From Salisapilia sapeloensis (Eukaryota > Oomycota > Peronosporomycetes > Peronosporales > Salisapiliaceae), in the NCBI GenBank assembly GCA_023334545.1, contig JAADVB010000149.1, positions 1 through 47,163 on the forward strand: a DNA stretch of 47,163 nt, read 5' to 3'. The translations under genes and the position numbers were made by a program. Shown in pieces: positions 31,701 through 44,086 of the stretch. Each line of letters opens with the position of its first letter. Position 1 is the stretch's first letter. The notes under the pieces were generated by a model. It did no database searches. It was not told the origin of the DNA and saw nothing but the letters and a program-made list of their open reading frames with translations.

Positions 31701-33607
31701 ATGAACGACCCCTTTGGTGAGCTCGACCCGCTAGGAGGTCAAACCCGAAGAAACCCGTACCAGACATCTCCAGCAACTTATACTGCCAATGCCGGCATTT
31801 CTGGACAGTATGGATCGAACCAAGCACCGGGAAACCCATTTGATACGTATGCAGGGTTCTCTCCTGCCAACTCACATCTTCCGACTCAGCAACAACTCTA
31901 TAATATGAACTACTCCAATACGCCACCTCCAGCACCCTACAATGCTAGTTATCCAACCGCACCATCCACTTCCTACCCATCATTTTCCATGACGGGTCAA
32001 ACACCAGCTTATAACCAACCTTCGCCGCCGGGTAAGCAAGCTTCGGATATTAACCCAACTCAGCCTTCATTTGGACATCCGATGAGCTACGGATCTCCAT
32101 TTACAACCCAGCAAGCATATCCGCCGGCTGGAAGCATGAAGGACTACAATGTGCATTCTACTGAGCCCTCTGTTAGAGCTCCGGAGCCTACCCATCCTCC
32201 GAACATTGCTGTAGACGCAGCACCACGTTCTTCTATCATTGCTGACTTTGATCCATTCAGTCCACATGAAGGAACGCCGCAATTTCCTTTTTCGTTCGAC
32301 TCGATGCGCGAACAGAATGCTGCCACGACTTCATCGGTTACCAGTAACCCTTCAGCACGTCAAGCTTCTGCGTTGGAGGATCGACTGGGCAATAGACGAA
32401 AGACACAAGAAGAACAGCGCACCCAACTCGGCTTTAGTCCTGATGCTTTTTTAATGAACACAGGCCAAAACAATGCGCAGCGTGTCGGTGGCGTATCCAT
32501 TCGTGACTTTGTAAGTACCTCAGAAAGTGGTGAGATGCAGTCTGATTACTCTAAACACCAGAAGCAAGCTGAGGAAGACACCTCGTTTTATGATTTCTTC
32601 TCGGACTCGAATTCCAATCCTTTTGTGCATGATGAATTTGATAATCCAGACGATAACGTGTCCTCCACGTCCAAGCATTCAGGACATCAAGAAGTCGATT
32701 CAGACGACAATGGGCTTGGAGAACGCGAAGAGGACGAATACGATATTACATTTGAGACTGGTACAAAGCTTGGTGTGTTATTAGAGCGCGTGGACTGGGT
32801 AAATAGAGCTGAAGACAAGAAATATCAAGCTGCCGTTGTGAAGCTTGTGATGGAGAACGGTGCAGCAGATGCACTTGGAGTCACTGTTGGCAGCTCAGTC
32901 GTTGGTATCAACCATCGTGATATGACCGACGAATCTTACGCGACGATCCTCCAACTCATCAAGACAGCGTCTAGACCGTTGCAGATGCGCTTTAAGCGAG
33001 GCACAATTAAGAAAGATACGACGCAAGGAGCGGTTCTTACTAGAATATCAAGTTCGCTCCAATCGGCACAACTAGTTCTAGCAGATCATTAATTCACATA
33101 CGATGTAGATGGCACGTTCAGTGTTGGCAACTTTACCCGAGGCAACGCTAATTGGGACACCAAGTACTTTGCATTTGGAGGAACAAGGATGGATGTGCTT
33201 CAGCTCTTTGTATCTCGAGCAGCTTATCATGAGGTATGAATTGATAATATTCTTGCCGCATTTATCTACTAACTGCTGTGGCCCGCACAAGTGTATCATT
33301 TCGCTGTATGAAAAGCGTACGGTGCACACGCAGATTCAGTCATTCCGCCTTTGCAGAGACCACAAGATTTCACCGATCAAAAGCAAAATCTACAAGGGAT
33401 ATGGTACGTCGTCCTTTTACACTATACAATTCACTTGACTAAATGGAAACCTCGTCATACGTAGGAAGTCTGCATTACTTTTCATTGTCAGTGCCCTCTT
33501 TGCGCTTTATTGCTGCCAAGTTTGCGAGTGAAGACTATAGCGTCATCAAGATGTTGTGGGATCACACCTTTGAAGCAATCGAGAGAAGGAAGAACAGCTA
33601 CGACTAG
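31701..33607 (+). CDS. PDZ protein with NPF/DPF motifs and C-terminal PH-like region
   Basis: Exons 31701-33051, 33109-33233, 33292-33403 and 33465-33607; introns 57, 58 and 61 nt; 576 aa. The first 330 residues are disordered and rich in Pro, Ser, Gln and Tyr, with DPFGELDPL, GNPFDTY, FDPFSPHE and SNPFVHDEF, the motif types bound by EH-domain and AP2 proteins. Residues about 350-435 resemble a PDZ domain (LGVLLERVDWV; ALGVTVGSSVVGINHRDM). The rest looks PH-like (NWDTKYFAFGGTRMDVLQLF ... WDHTFEAIERRKNSYD). Reading through intron 1 would hit an in-frame TAA; the 57-nt intron removes it. A role as an endocytic adaptor is inferred. Confidence 0.75.
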
Positions 33608-33830
33608 AGATGAGCAATTGAACTTTAGAAGGCATAGCTATAACAGTAGGATAGATGGGATGACAAGTACGCTTTCATTGCATAAAAACTATAAATCTAC
33701 TTGAACTACAGATTGTTAATTACCGAGTCGTTTCATTCGCCTGCATCCTCAAGTATAAAGTTTATTTTCGGATTAAATCTCGAGAAAGCTTGTGAATCAT
33801 ATTGTCCGTGAGTAAACCTTTAGTAGATTG

Positions 33831-36065
33831 ATGAACAACCTCATTCAAGCTGCACGCCGATCAAGTAAGGCTGCGGTGAAATACAATGTCCAGCTTGCGA
33901 TCCATCGGCTGCATGCCTCCCTTGAAGATCTAGGATTTGCTTCAGATGTCGATCCTGAGCTACATGTAGTGGTATCACGTCATAAGAAAAAGGTTATGAC
34001 CAAGGCTGCCGCGATAAAGAATACCGAAACAGTTTGGGGAGAGATCGTTCCACTTTCATGCACGTTATTCATGAACAAGGTAGGAACCATTGAACCCAAA
34101 CAGTTTGAGATCAACATCCAAGACTTTAAGACGGAGAAAATAGTCGCTCGATTTGTTCTTGACATTGCCGAGTATGTTCAGAAAGACTCCAAATGTTCTG
34201 TTACGTTGTCAGCTACCCATGTGAGCAATGTGACACTGTCGCTTACAGTTGTGAGCTCAATCTGTAGTCCAACTGCAGAGCGCTTTAAAAGTAGATACAT
34301 AGCAGGGAGAAGCTTTGAATGGGAGAATGAGTCGAATGGAGATGACAATCGAAGCGAAATATCCGCTGCATCAAGCCGATGCACAACACACTTTCAAAAT
34401 GTCTATGATATTGATTCCTTGGGTGGATCTAAATCGGACGTGATTCGTTCTGCGTCATGCTCAGATGTTGGGCCATCAATTTCACTCGAAGCTTTAGCAG
34501 CTCATCAAAAGAATGCCGAGCTCCAGAAGACTATTTCCAAGTTACAACACCAGCTAGACGAAAGCAACGAGAAAATTTGTGTACTGTCAAACGATATCGA
34601 GAATCTTCAAGCCAGCAATGAGAGCTTGCGTGCCGATAATAGTGACATTCGGGATCAGATGCAAAATCTCACTCGAGATGCTGCTGTCAGTCCGTTATCA
34701 GTCGACGAAAGCAATGATACGAAAAGCATGCTTGGAGATGAAGACAGCGATGATGGTGTAACAGCTCCATCAGAAACGACCATGAATGAACAAGGGTTCG
34801 ACAAAAACAAGTTGGAAGTGGAAAATGAGGTGTTAGCTGATCTCCGAGAACTCTACAAGGATGTTCATGAGGAGACAAAGCAAGAATCGCTAGAGCAGGA
34901 GATGGATTTACAGCTTGAACGACGTGTTCTGCGCTCAGAGTTGGAGGTAGCTCAAAGAGATTTGAAAGAGACACAAAATACTCTGGATGAGCTGGTCCGC
35001 AAGCACTCGACAGTTCTTAATGCTGTGCATGATGCATACGTTAGCATATCTCATTTTAAATATTCTCAAAGCGGTGATTTATTTAGCACACCGAGTACGC
35101 GTGAGGACTGTGTAACTGATGATATACCTACTTCTGGTGAAGATAGTGGCACATTGGCTTTGCAACGCTTACAAAGCATTATTTCTGCCTATACGACGAG
35201 TGCCATTGAAAGAACTCAAAAATTAGAGCAGGTCGATGCTTTGCGCGAAGCATTAGAAGAGACGAGAGGTGAGCTTACGAGTGCTCAGCAATCGATGACA
35301 ATCCTCATCGAAAGCAATGCGAATCTCCAAATGCTTGTAGATAAAAGTGAGCAAGTTCGAAACCAGATAGAGGGTCGTGCTCATAGTGCTGAAGTAGAAG
35401 TAGCTGAACTTCAAAGTCAAATCGAGCAAGCTAGTGGCGAAAAAGAGGAAACTACTCAAGAAATGGAAACTTTGAGGGAGGTGGCTGTGTCAAAAAGTAT
35501 TGCCGAAGCGAATGCTTCTGGTCGATGCGTTGAACTTGAGCTCATCATCCGGAGGCTAGATGCAGAGAAAGAGCAGGCGCATGAACGGGTGGAGGAATTG
35601 GAGCATCAGGTACAAAAGATGAATGATACAGGATGCGAACGGGAACAAGAGCTACGAGACAAAGTGAACGAACTGCTACTTGACATTTGCACTTTACAAA
35701 ACGATTTGAACGACATGACGAAAGTAAAAGAGGAGCTTGAGCAAGAGCTCGTGAAGTGCACTGCGCAGGTGGAACAGTTGTTGGCGGAGAAGTTTGCCAC
35801 AGACAGTGATTGGGTTTTGCAGCAAAAGTACAAGGAGGTGCAGGATGAGCTACAAGACCTTCATCTCTCTTATCAGAGAAACGTGGAAGAGGCTGCTCAA
35901 GCCCAGAACGACATCATCCTAAAACTAGCATCCACATCACTGGAACGAGATGAATATCGTGACGAACTTATTAATTGCAAAGTCGACCTCGCAAATGCTT
36001 TGCAAAGAAGTGATGAGCTAGAATGCGCGAATCGAAATTTACGCGCTCGAGTTGTGCAATCGTAA
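33831..36065 (+). CDS. NT-C2 (EEIG1/EHBP1-type) domain coiled-coil protein
   Basis: 744 aa, intronless, ATG at 33831. Residues about 12-150 fit the N-terminal C2-like domain of EEIG1/EHBP1 proteins (VKYNVQLAIHRLHASLEDLG; VWGEIVPLSCTLF; KTEKIVARFVLDIAEYV; VTLSLTVVSS), which binds membranes or Rab-linked partners. Then comes a Ser-rich linker (to about 220), followed by long coiled-coil stretches (about 225-285 and 320-740) rich in Glu, Leu and Gln. No motor or enzymatic domain. It starts 224 bp after the PDZ gene and ends 205 bp before the UBR gene, all on the plus strand. Likely a tether or scaffold; the exact role is unknown. Confidence 0.8.
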   Translation: MNNLIQAARRSSKAAVKYNVQLAIHRLHASLEDLGFASDVDPELHVVVSRHKKKVMTKAAAIKNTETVWGEIVPLSCTLFMNKVGTIEPKQFEINIQDFKTEKIVARFVLDIAEYVQKDSKCSVTLSATHVSNVTLSLTVVSSICSPTAERFKSRYIAGRSFEWENESNGDDNRSEISAASSRCTTHFQNVYDIDSLGGSKSDVIRSASCSDVGPSISLEALAAHQKNAELQKTISKLQHQLDESNEKICVLSNDIENLQASNESLRADNSDIRDQMQNLTRDAAVSPLSVDESNDTKSMLGDEDSDDGVTAPSETTMNEQGFDKNKLEVENEVLADLRELYKDVHEETKQESLEQEMDLQLERRVLRSELEVAQRDLKETQNTLDELVRKHSTVLNAVHDAYVSISHFKYSQSGDLFSTPSTREDCVTDDIPTSGEDSGTLALQRLQSIISAYTTSAIERTQKLEQVDALREALEETRGELTSAQQSMTILIESNANLQMLVDKSEQVRNQIEGRAHSAEVEVAELQSQIEQASGEKEETTQEMETLREVAVSKSIAEANASGRCVELELIIRRLDAEKEQAHERVEELEHQVQKMNDTGCEREQELRDKVNELLLDICTLQNDLNDMTKVKEELEQELVKCTAQVEQLLAEKFATDSDWVLQQKYKEVQDELQDLHLSYQRNVEEAAQAQNDIILKLASTSLERDEYRDELINCKVDLANALQRSDELECANRNLRARVVQS

Positions 36066-36270
36066 TAGATCCTTTGTCCATCTCCCTCTGACCGTTTCGA
36101 TTCAGTTTTGCTTGCTTTCATGCCAGTTTGCGGTATGTTATCAGATTACGACGGCACAGCAATGGTACCACGTATCGGCTGTACCAGGCGACCAATCATG
36201 TCCACAGAGAAGAAGAAGACCGGAGGGATCAGCGATCAGTACGCGGTGATTTCGGATATTGTTCGATCGA

Positions 36271-39200
36271 ATGGATAGTCGAAGCACGGGAGATGAATTG
36301 CACGGTCCGAATCCGACGGATTCGTCCACTGGCACATTCTCTCGCGCAAATGACCTCTGGGACGAGTCTGACACGCCAGGTAGGTCAGCTGCCGACGAGG
36401 CGCGTCGAATACTGAGCGAGATGCAGGCACTCGATTCTTGGGGATCATCTAACAACGAACAGTATGAGCACCAATTACTCCACCAACTGCGTGAATGTGT
36501 ATTGGAAGAGAGTCGATTGCAGGAACTGGAAGCTCTGCCCAAGCGCATGTGTGCCTACGAATTTAAGCCTGGAGATATCGCTTGGAACTGTAAAGTTTGT
36601 CAGGTATAGTTCACTACGTCTCTCATTATACAAGTGTATCGCCATGGTATACTTGTCTCTATAGAGTCCAGGACGGTGGTACTGATATAAATCATGTTGC
36701 TCTCTAGGTCGATGAGACTTGTGTCATGTGCAACGACTGCTTCATCAGTAGCGACCATGAAGGACATGAAGTCTTCTTCTACTATACACACAGTGGTGGC
36801 TGCTGTGACTGTGGTGACCCGGAAGCTTGGGCGCCTGAAGGCTTTTGTACTCGGCACAAGGTACTATCCGCAATTTCTCTTCGCTCAGTCGCAAGTATCA
36901 ACCTGTAGTATCGTAGGGAGCCCAGGATGTTGATCCGTTGGTTTTCTTCCCACAAGACTTGCTCGTCACAGCTCGAGACTGTCTAAATCAGGTCGTGCCC
37001 ATGGTAGCGTCAGTGCTTCATGAAGCGCGATCGATTCCTGTTATGACCGATGACGATGCGACCTACGCGTCAGAAAGACTAGACGCCGCTGGAATTGGAT
37101 ACCGGTTCTCTGTGATTGCGCATTTTAATGAACTCCAGACATCCCAAGAGTTCGCTTCCACCATTAACACGGCGCATTCGACTATCCAGTATCAGTTGCT
37201 AAAGATCGTAAACGACATGACTGCACACAAACAGAGCGTCGTACGTGCCGATGGCGCTAATGAAGAAGTCACGGAGCTCGTGCAAGCACTTCATAAGAAC
37301 GGGATCATCACTTCCATCGTCTCGACAGGGTACAAGAACAAGATCCCACTTGTCAATTCCTTGCTACACTGGCTAGCAAGTCTTGCGAATCTCTCCGATG
37401 GACTCTGTCGACTCATTTGTGAGGAACTAGTCACTTCTTCTACAGATAAAAACGAAGTAGAGAGTGATGACGGCGGGAGCACACCCATGGAAATCGACAC
37501 AGACCCTTCGGAAGACGCATCACATAATCTACAGGCACTCATTCTCGCTGATGCGTTCTTACCAAAAAGTACAAGCGATTCGCTACACAGTCTCCTCATG
37601 GCTTTGTTAGCAGACCCATGGTTTAAGAAAACATTCGCCGTTGCATTCACCTGGTCATATCAGCAACTCTATCGTGAGTTTGCGTCCGGCTTGGGTAGTT
37701 CTAGTCTTACGATCTTAACGTTTGGTGTTCAATTCTTTAATCGCGCCAGCTTCGTGCGTCTCCTCGTGGATGAACATGAACTCCTCGAAGTGCTCATGAG
37801 CTCTGTCCTAGAGACATTGCGCTGTCGAGCGAAGCGGCTGACGGTTGATCCAAGCGCCACAGACCGCTGCATGGGACTGCTCTTCCAGCCTGGTCATCGC
37901 ACGCACATTTGGGATATCTTTGCACTCGGTGTCGCACGATCTACCTCGTTGTATATGAATGGCGTGGACTTACAAGCACTACGACATGAGGCAGAGAAAT
38001 CAGGACTCCAAGTCCGAAATGCAGATGACCCGTGCTTCTTCCTACGTCTGCCACACGACACGAAGCTACCCGGTCGACATGAACTGGACGTAACGTCACC
38101 AGTCTTTGTCTATCGGAGATACATGTCCGGACTGCTAGATTTGCGGTATGCGCTGCAGATTGACGGAGTCTCAGAAAGCTTTGTGTTAGAGCGTCATGGC
38201 GCACGATTCTCTGAATTCCTCTTGTACTTGACGTATATCCAAGGTGTATGTGCTGAAACGAGGCAGCGTGGACAGCACGTAGAGCTAGAATCGCGTGGAT
38301 GGGTCGTTACGGTCGAGTTCGTTTCCACTGCATCCGACGTGTTCACGTGGATCATTGCGAATGTCTTTAAAGGACTCGAATCGGACGCTACGAGAAACCG
38401 ACTGGAGCAGCTTGTACCGAACATCACACAGCCGATTCTAGACGCACTCTACTTGTGGCTGTCAACGTCCGACAAGTACTTCCCACCGGCGGACTATACC
38501 TTAGGGAGTACAGTGTTGCCGCATCATATCGACACTGCCGTCTCGTGCCACTACCCAGTCCATCGCACTCTGTCTCAATTAGTCCGGACGCTCTGTACGA
38601 CTAGCCATGGCTTTAACCTGCTGTGTACGTTGCTTGGTGGATCCTACGGGTCCAGACAGGATGTTCAGGAACTGTGGACACATCCGAAGCAGACGCCCAT
38701 TGGCTTTTGGCATCGCATTCAGCTCGTGCAACCTGTGCTTCAAGCAATCGTATGGGATGCACAAGTGCATGCTGGACTGTGGGTACGCAACGGCATGTCG
38801 GTCGTCAACCACAGCATGAACTATGGTGAACCTCCTTTCTGCGCTCGATTCCGAGACTTGGATTTGCTACTACTGCAGTTTGGCGTCCAGCTCCTCGGCA
38901 TCGACTGGGTCGTGACTTCCATCTTGCAACAATTCGGCGTCGCGGACTGGCTGCACCCGAACAGCTATTCGTCCGAATCTGAGAATGAAGACAAACAGTC
39001 TTCTGCCATGATGGTCACTGAGTGTCTATCGTTGCTGTCTCAGCTGGCATCCGAATTGCCACCGAAGATCGCCACGGACGACATCCTCAAGAGCATGTAT
39101 CCCTACTTACGTCGTGAAGTCGTGCAGCGACTGTGCGTCGGACCTTGTGCTCACTCAGACTTGTCTAAAATCGTCACCGAGTTCTTCTTAACGCATGAAA

Positions 39201-42200
39201 GCCTCATCGGAAGTAACTTTTCAGGCGAACCAGTCTTGGACCAAGTACTCAAGGAAGTATGCGTCCAATCGTCTGCTTCGGGTGAGCCGAATATGGGCCA
39301 ATCTGTCGACCGTCCGTCCGGAGGGAGGTTCATGTACGTGCTCAAGCCGGAACTTTTCGCCGAGTACAACCCGACATTCATCCACTTGACTCGCAAGCAA
39401 CATGAGCAGGCACATGAAAATTGGTTCCTCCATCGTGTTCGAGCGTCGAAACGTCGTGAACAGAATGAAGAGGACGGAGCACCGAACGCTACGCACTCTT
39501 CTTGGTTAGACTTTCCACTTGTAAACATGTTCTTACCATGCACTGGAGGCTTCCGATCGACTCGGACAGCGATTCTGCATGAAGGAGCGCGACGTGTCGT
39601 GTACGAAGCATGCTCTCGAGCTGTACACGATGCGAACGCTAGTTTATCCGTACTCTCTCGTGCCATCCACTTGTTCACGTTGCAGCTGTATGTCGTAGAA
39701 GAGCTACAGTACATTTCTTCCTGCGAAGAGCAAGATGCAGCTGTGCAGGAAGGCATGGAATTACGAGAAAGCTACCTCCAGTGGCTAACACAAGTTCCGG
39801 ATCAAGGAGCGAGTGTAGTGCAGTTGCTCTTGCGACTCAACCCATGGTCTCCATCCGGTGGCGACAGCCAGACGGTCTTGGATGGAGACCAAAAGCATGA
39901 GATCGGACGAGGAATCGATTGGTTACTGCATCGAGCAGCAAGGTTGAGTCCTGCATGCGACCAGCTCGTCAAGGACTACTGGAGCAACCAACGTGCATCA
40001 GAGGATGACCAGGCGAGGAAGCAGGCTATGCTGAAGCGTAGGAAGGACGCTCAGATGCGTGCTCTGCAGCAGATGCAGCAACGACAGGCGGCGTTTGCAG
40101 CGCAGATGGAGAAGATGGCTGGGGAGGAAGAAGCTCATGAGGAGGAGGATGCAGATCTAGAGGCTACTGCTGAAAAGGTGGAGAGGCAGAGCCAGTCGGA
40201 GGTGGAGGAGGAAGAAGCGGACGTTGACATGCGCGTGGAGGAAGTTGCAGAGCGACCTGAATGCGCCATGTGCCACTCGTTCGAATCATCCGATAGTTTC
40301 ATGTGCTATGTAGGCTTCGCTCAGTGCTCACCCGTTTGCTCTCGTGTAAATGGCGGCAACTCGTTTAGTTCGCCTTTGGATGAGATGCATCGAGGTCAAG
40401 ACGTTCCAGTGTACTTGCGCTTATGCGGTCACTCGGTGCATCAGAGCTGTTGGGAGGCGTACCACGCGTCTCAGTTCCAACGCGCGATTACTGGTGGCCA
40501 TCATCGCTTAGCACTAAATACTGTGGACGTGACCAAGAAAGAGTTCTTGTGCCCTCTTTGTAAGAGTATATCGAATGTCCTTGTACCTAGCGCCACAGAA
40601 GCGTTAGAGGACATCCTTCCGTGCGTACGTCGTAGTGAGAAGAATGTGACGCAAGCGAGTCCGTCAGACATGATGCAATGGCTCACGGATGTCGTAAGGG
40701 TAGATAGTATCGATGATCGAAGTGTCAAGGAACGTGATGGAGAGACCATGGACATGGACGATCTGGAGGAAAAACCTCCAGCAGAACTATCGTCTAGCGC
40801 CGAGACACTGGCTGTTGCTGCTGGTCCTGGTGGAGTCGAAGAGCTCGGCCAGTGGCTCGACTATGGTCTCTCAGCTCTATGTATGTCTATCCACAAGGTT
40901 GCGTGTGGCGCAATGCAAAAGTCACGTCCAGATAGGTATACTTCATCAGCTTCGACAGCGCTGTTCCATACCCTACTGTGCTCCTTCTTAAGTGCGGAGG
41001 ACGGTAGTGGACAGATGCAAGTCAAGCTTGAGCAACAGTTCTTACAGTCCATGCGCTTCCTTCCGATCATGCTACAGCAACAGTCTGGACCTGGAATCAA
41101 AGTGACACCAGCGACGGTCCAACGCGATGTGGCTCATCTACTCTACTTTGGTGGATCCAACCTACTAGATGATGGATCGGTCGTCCTAGAAGACGAAAGA
41201 CCGAGTACACAGACACAGACGCGAAAGCAGAGTCAATGGGGTAAAGTCCGATGGCCGACTCGACCGCTCTTGCTATCGCACATGGGAAGTTTACTCGTCA
41301 AGAGTGTGCTCTTGGCACGTACAGAAGAGGAAGCAGTGTACACAACGAGACTGTTACTACTAGCAAGAGTGGTGCAGACATTGTTGTGGTTTATTCTGAC
41401 AAAGGATAGCGACCATTCGTCTTGTATGGTCGACGAAGCGTCCAACCATGATGAACACATTTCCTACTTTGTATCCTCTTTCTTCTCTGACTCGACGACG
41501 AGGGAGGGAGCAGCGGATGCACTCGACAGTCTCGTGAAAGAAATCGTTCCGACACTATCGGATGCTTATTCCATCAGCCGACTGGATACGTCCAGCAAGA
41601 TGCAGCTACTCAACGTCGTGGCATGTGAAGTAGCACCCATGACACGCATCGCGACCTTCTTGCTCCAACGTTGCCATCCATGTATCGGCAAACGGACGAG
41701 GTCACCAGTAGACTTTATCGTGCGCATGAACCCCGTAGCGATCTCTGCGAACGAGACGAAGCGCATTGGACTCTTACCACTAGATCAACTGTCCCAGTCA
41801 TCCGTCCTTCCACTCCTTCGACGATGGACAGTGCGGTTCAAAAGCGCATATGATGAAATGTCAGATCCTTCTGGAGTCCTTGGACAATGGCTCACGAATA
41901 CAAATGCCGAACGCAACATGTCGTTGACGTTTGCGTCGGTGCTACACCGAGACTTGCACACTGCTCAAGTCGGTCTGTCGATGGTTTTATCTGCAACCGA
42001 ACGCACTCGGTACCTCCGGTCACTCCCACGACCGTATGTCAAGTTCTACGCGGACTTGGCCAAGCGAAAGTGTGAGGCATGTGGTCAGTTCCCATCTCGA
42101 CCGGCCGTGTGTCTGCTATGCGGACAGCTCCTGTGCGCAGCAAACACTTGTCCGTCCGTCCAGCAAGATAAAACGTATCCGGAGGAATCCAACCCAGGCG

Positions 42201-42499
42201 CATGCACCGTCCACGCTCGAAAATGTGGTCGTGGCTCCGGTCTCTTCCTCTTAGTGCTGGAAGGAGCTGTCTTACTAGTGTATTGGAAGTTAGCAGCCTA
42301 CGTCGGCAGTCTGTACGTAGATGAGTACGGCGAGGAATTTGGCGAGCGCAATCGCGAGTTGAACAAAGGCCGACCGTTGTACCTTCACGAAGATCGACGA
42401 AGGCAACTCTTACGTCTCTGGCGTCGACATGGTATCCCGAATGAAGTCGTCAAGATCCAAAATAGCTCCGAACGGGTCATCCGGAATAGCCACTACTAA
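36271..42499 (+). CDS. UBR-box E3 ubiquitin ligase (UBR1/2/3 family)
   Basis: Exons 36271-36603, 36708-36860 and 36917-42499; introns 104 and 56 nt; 2022 aa. Residues about 94-162 form the UBR box (WNCKVCQVDETCVMCNDCF; GHEVFFYYTHSGGCCDCGD; GFCTRHK), which recognises N-degrons with basic N-termini. A RING-type zinc module lies at about 1276-1375 (ECAMCHSFESSD; LCGHSVHQSCWEAY; FLCPLCKSISN) after a charged coiled coil. A cysteine-rich cap near 1879 (CEACGQFPSRPAVCLLCGQ) fits the C-terminal autoinhibitory domain. No clear ClpS-like type-2 site was seen, so UBR3-like specificity is possible. Size and order match the family. Confidence 0.92.
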
Positions 42500-42653
42500 T
42501 CTGGAATGTCAGGAATGAATTACCAAATGATCTTTTTCTCGTGACTAGTATTGGTTGAAAATGTTATGGATTATTACCAATCAAAAGCAACCAGGAAGCG
42601 TAAATGAGCGGCTCTAAAGCACTTCAGACTCGATTCTATCTAGCGAATCCAAT

Positions 42654-43610
42654 ATGTTAGCAAGGAGTGCACCCGCTGTGAAGGCTCTGCGAACGCAGGG
42701 TACCCGCGCCATGTCTGCGTCGGCCAATGTGTGGATTAACAAAGACACCAAAGTGATTTGCCAAGGATTTACCGGAAAGCAAGGTACTTTCCACTCGCAG
42801 CAGGCGATCGAATACGGCACCAACATGGTCGGTGGTGTGACCCCGAAGAAGGGCGGATCGACCCACCTTGGCCTCCCAGTCTTCAACACAGTCGAAGAGG
42901 CCAAGAAAGAGACCGACGCCGATGCCTCGGTCATCTACGTTCCGCCTCCGTTCTGCGCTGATGGTATTATCGAAGCCATCAAGGCCGAGATCCCCCTTGT
43001 TGTGGCCATCACCGAAGGTATTCCGCAGCAGGACATGGTCCGTGTCAAGTGGCACTTGCGTCAGCAGAACATCACGCGACTCATCGGACCGAACTGCCCC
43101 GGTATCATTAAGCCGAACGAGTGCAAGATGGGCATCATGCCAGGCTACATCCACACTCCTGGTAAGATCGGTATCGTCTCTCGATCTGGTACCTTGACGT
43201 ACGAGGCTGTTGCCCAGACGACCGAGGTCGGACTTGGCCAGTCGACTGTCATCGGTATCGGTGGAGACCCGTTTAACGGCACCAACTTCATCGACTGTCT
43301 CGAACGATTCACGAACGACCCGGAGACAGAAGGTATCATCATGATCGGTGAGATCGGTGGCACGGCGGAAGAGATGGCTGCCGAGTGGTTGCAAGAGCAC
43401 GGTGACCCGAACAAGCCTGTTGTCAGCTTCATCGCCGGCACGACGGCGCCTCCTGGCCGCCGAATGGGTCACGCCGGAGCCATCGTTTCGGGCGGCAAGG
43501 GCACTGCGCAGGGCAAGTTTGAAGCGTTGGAGGCTGCTGGTGTCACGGTGACGCGATCTCCGGCCAGACTTGGTACGACGATTCTGGAAGAGATGGCCAA
43601 GCGCGCTTAA
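42654..43610 (+). CDS. Succinyl-CoA ligase alpha subunit, mitochondrial
   Basis: 318 aa, intronless. [21 protein letters not shown] is a mitochondrial presequence. The CoA-binding Rossmann domain ([19 protein letters not shown]) precedes the ligase domain. The phosphorylated active-site histidine is about residue 273 in [11 protein letters not shown], and [10 protein letters not shown] and GEIGGTAEE are conserved signatures. It converts succinyl-CoA to succinate with nucleotide triphosphate formation in the TCA cycle, together with a beta subunit not in this window. Codon bias is strong. Confidence 0.96.
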   Translation: MLARSAPAVKALRTQGTRAMSASANVWINKDTKVICQGFTGKQGTFHSQQAIEYGTNMVGGVTPKKGGSTHLGLPVFNTVEEAKKETDADASVIYVPPPFCADGIIEAIKAEIPLVVAITEGIPQQDMVRVKWHLRQQNITRLIGPNCPGIIKPNECKMGIMPGYIHTPGKIGIVSRSGTLTYEAVAQTTEVGLGQSTVIGIGGDPFNGTNFIDCLERFTNDPETEGIIMIGEIGGTAEEMAAEWLQEHGDPNKPVVSFIAGTTAPPGRRMGHAGAIVSGGKGTAQGKFEALEAAGVTVTRSPARLGTTILEEMAKRA

Positions 43611-43669
43611 GAAAGTAGGTCGCTCGTGAGATCAATAAAAAGAGATGAAAAAAGCTTTTTTCCTGTTTC

Positions 43670-43998
43670 TTAGAGCCGAATGTTATCGTATTTCCAACGG
43701 TCTTTCTGGAGCTCGGCGGATTTCTGACGTAGCGATGCGAGAGTAGCTTGATACGATTCTAGTCACCACTTTAGTTTGTATGAAATAGGTAGAATCTAGC
43801 AGTGTCATACCGGTTTGAACGTTGGCAGCAGCTTCTTCCATCGCAGCACGTTCGCGGTGGAAGTCATAGATTTGCTCATACTCTAGGCATCTCATAAGAT
43901 GGATTATGTTATCCTTAATAAACGTCTAAACTACTTCGATCATTCAATGCTGCGCCGCGAGCTGGCGCAAGCCCCGTCAAACTCCGTCGCTCTGCCAT
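43670..43998 (-). CDS. Small coiled-coil protein, unrecognised (74 aa)
   Basis: Exons 43998-43935, 43882-43811 and 43758-43670; both introns are 52 nt (GTAGTT...CCTAG; GTATGA...ACTAG); 74 aa ending DRWKYDNIRL. The middle and C-terminus are helical and charged (YDFHRERAAMEEAAANVQTE; SLRQKSAELQKDRW). No family recognised. Three exons joining in one frame with standard splice sites support it. The start codon overlaps the first possible ATG of the opposite-strand CENP-B-like gene (both use the CATG at 43996-43999). It is convergent with SCS alpha, 59 bp apart. Confidence 0.6.
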
Positions 43999-44086
43999 GA
44001 TAAAAAACGAATTTCAAAAGTTATTTGGACTTTATACAAATGTTTCGTCACAGATTTATCCGGAAGCGACCGGAAACCGACACGAC

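Noticed and set aside
33090-33092. Premature stop making the PDZ gene a pseudogene
   Set aside because: A 57-nt GT-AG intron of typical size removes it and downstream exons continue in frame to a natural stop.
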